Origin: an uncultured Chloroflexota bacterium
GTDB lineage: Bacteria; Chloroflexota; Dehalococcoidia; Lucifugimonadales; CAJWER01
Direction: 5' to 3'
DNA: 5,949 nucleotides
Assembly: GCA_913030785.1 (NCBI GenBank)
Contig: CAJWER010000189.1
Span: 1 to 5,949 of the forward strand
Shown here: positions 4,417 to 5,949 of the stretch, in pieces
Numbering within the stretch: position 1 is the stretch's first letter
How the letters are laid out: each line of letters starts with the position of its first letter
Translations under genes and position numbers: made by a program
The notes under the pieces: generated by a model
Seen by the model: the letters and a program-made list of their open reading frames with translations, nothing else
What the model was told of the DNA's origin: nothing
Databases searched by the model: none

Positions 4417-5949
4417 GTGACGCAGATGCCGGATACCGTGTTGGACGTAATGCGAGTGCCTGCTTCGGGCGACCCTCTCGTGGCGCTGAGGCCCGTCAGT
4501 GGAGAGATCACGAATAGGGTCGAGTGCGATATCCTGGTGGTCGGTGGTGGCATGGGCGGCGTTGCTGCAGCCTGGGCCGCGGCAAGGCGAGGCAAAAGCG
4601 TTTGCCTGCTGGAGGAGACCGATTGGCTGGGCGGCCAGATAACCTCCCAGGGCGTCTCTGCTTTAGACGAACACGAACATATCGAGGGATTCGGTGGGAC
4701 GCGCACCTACTATGCGCTGCGTGAGGCTATCCGGGACCACTATCGTAACCTGCTGTCGGTGCCGGAAGATGACGGGCCGTTCAACCCGGGTTCCAGCTGG
4801 GTGTCGCGACTGGCCTTCGAGCCACGGGTCGCACTGGCCGTCTTTAAACGCCTGCTGGCCCCCGAGGTCGAGTCGGGTAGACTCCAGGTCCATCTGCGCA
4901 CGAAGGCCACGGGTGCGACCGTGGAAGGCGATCGAGTCGTCTCGATTAGGGCGTTGAACCTGGACGACGGTGTGTCCACCGAATTCCGCGCGTCATACGT
5001 TCTGGACGCCACCGAACTTGGTGACCTGCTGCCGCTGACTGGGACCGAGTATGTTGTAGGGGCTGAGAGCGTCGCGGAGACCGGCGAGCCCCACGCGCAG
5101 CCGGATGAACCCAAGGCCAACTGCGTCCAGAGTTGCACGTACACTTTCGCGATGGAGCGACGTCCATCAGACGAAGACCACCGGTTGGCTGAGCCTGACA
5201 AGTACGATTATTACAGCCGATCGCAGCCTTATAGCCTGCGTATTCACGTCCATGGTGGCGAGATATACGGTGAGGAGTCGGGCTGGCTCGACTATCAGCT
5301 ATTTGAGGACACGCCGGGAACAAAGGGCCCGTTGTGGCACTACCGCAGGCTGGTGGAGGCGGCGCGATTTGCCGGCCACTACCAGCGCGACGTGACCATG
5401 TTCAACTGGCCGGGCACCGACTATCGGGACAAGTCCCTTGTCGACCAAACGTCCGAGGCGCTGGCATTCGCGCTGCAAGACGCCAAGCGAGTCAGCCTTG
5501 GCTTCGCATATTGGCTGCAGACAGAAGCGCCGAACCCGGGTAGCGGTACTGGCTTCCCGAACCTGCTACTTTGTCCAGACGTGATGGGGAGTGCGGACGG
5601 GCTGTCCAAGTACCCGTATATACGGGAGAGTCGTAGGATCAAGGCGCTTCGCACTGTTGTTGAGCAGGACGTGGCGATTGACCACCAGTCTGGTCCCGCC
5701 GCTGCCCATTTCGCCGACTCGATAGGTGTCGGCTGGTACCCCATAGACATCCACCCGGTGAGTGCAGATGAGGTGGGCACGAGTACGCGAACCCGGCCCT
5801 TCCAGATACCTCTGGGGGCGCTGGTGCCCCGGAGGATCGAGAATCTACTGGCCGCCAACAAGAACATCGGCACGACTCACATCACCAACGGTTGCTACCG
5901 GCTGCACCCGGTGGAGTGGAACATTGGCGAGGCAGCGGGCTCCCTGGCT
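4417..5949 (+). CDS. FAD-dependent oxidoreductase, FAD_oxidored-like family (3' end missing)
   Basis: 511 codons are visible and the frame is open to the right edge. An N-terminal dinucleotide-binding fold begins at residue 38: DILVVGGGMGGVAAAWAA (38-55) carries the glycine-rich loop, and VCLLEE (62-67) ends the second strand with the acidic residue that binds the FAD ribose. WLGGQITSQGVSALDE (70-85) and YVLDATELGDLLPLTG (194-209) match FAD-dependent oxidoreductases of the FAD_oxidored (PF12831-like) group. Near the edge, NLLAANKNIGTTHITNGCYR and LHPVEWNIGEAAG form the usual C-terminal FAD-contact region, so perhaps a few dozen to a hundred residues are missing. The substrate cannot be told from sequence. 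No transmembrane or clear signal segment is seen; about 37 residues precede the Rossmann fold, longer than usual. Starts considered are GTG 4417, ATG 4426 and ATG 4450; none has a strong Shine-Dalgarno and all code in the same frame. There is no obvious functional link with folate synthesis. Confidence 0.85.
   Translation, partial: MTQMPDTVLDVMRVPASGDPLVALRPVSGEITNRVECDILVVGGGMGGVAAAWAAARRGKSVCLLEETDWLGGQITSQGVSALDEHEHIEGFGGTRTYYALREAIRDHYRNLLSVPEDDGPFNPGSSWVSRLAFEPRVALAVFKRLLAPEVESGRLQVHLRTKATGATVEGDRVVSIRALNLDDGVSTEFRASYVLDATELGDLLPLTGTEYVVGAESVAETGEPHAQPDEPKANCVQSCTYTFAMERRPSDEDHRLAEPDKYDYYSRSQPYSLRIHVHGGEIYGEESGWLDYQLFEDTPGTKGPLWHYRRLVEAARFAGHYQRDVTMFNWPGTDYRDKSLVDQTSEALAFALQDAKRVSLGFAYWLQTEAPNPGSGTGFPNLLLCPDVMGSADGLSKYPYIRESRRIKALRTVVEQDVAIDHQSGPAAAHFADSIGVGWYPIDIHPVSADEVGTSTRTRPFQIPLGALVPRRIENLLAANKNIGTTHITNGCYRLHPVEWNIGEAAGSLA

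Noticed and set aside
1..5949. CRISPR array, rRNA, tRNA or complete mobile element
   Set aside because: No regularly spaced direct repeats, RNA gene cores or transposase/integrase genes with terminal inverted repeats were seen on either strand.

Overview
The window (5949 bp, roughly 60% GC in its genes) looks like bacterial chromosome with ordinary metabolic genes. It holds two divergent gene clusters separated by an intergenic region of about 280 bp. Nothing in it identifies the organism firmly. The GC content, the carboxyltransferase followed by a tiny overlapping ORF, and the FAD_oxidored-type enzyme would fit a Chloroflexota (Dehalococcoidia/SAR202-like) or similar environmental lineage, but that is only an impression.

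Minus strand, read right to left (2680 to 1): a complete acyl-CoA carboxylase carboxyltransferase (AccD/PccB type, 520 aa); a 74-aa ORF overlapping its stop by 4 bp; the first third of a pyruvate carboxylase subunit B / oxaloacetate decarboxylase alpha-type carboxyltransferase, which loses family similarity near position 405 and stops at 355; a segment of lower GC (121 to about 405, about 51% by hand count) with no recognisable gene; and the start of a membrane-anchored protein running off the left edge. No biotin carboxylase or biotin carrier gene is present in the window, so the carboxylase partners must lie elsewhere.

The intergenic region (2681-2957) has no convincing gene. It carries a textbook four-run G-quadruplex motif on the plus strand (2756-2780) and a possible sigma70-like promoter for the plus-strand cluster.

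Plus strand (2958 to 5949): folP (dihydropteroate synthase) and folK (HPPK) are translationally coupled through a GTGA overlap and supply consecutive steps of folate synthesis, with HPPK making the pyrophosphate substrate that DHPS condenses with p-aminobenzoate. After a hairpin-rich junction of about 150 bp comes a large FAD-dependent oxidoreductase (FAD_oxidored type) that runs off the right edge.

I do not see a clear new biological system here. The points most worth a second look are the broken carboxyltransferase and its junction, the G-quadruplex motif, the hairpins that form the folK tail and the leader of the next gene, and an altered loop-3 arginine region in HPPK.
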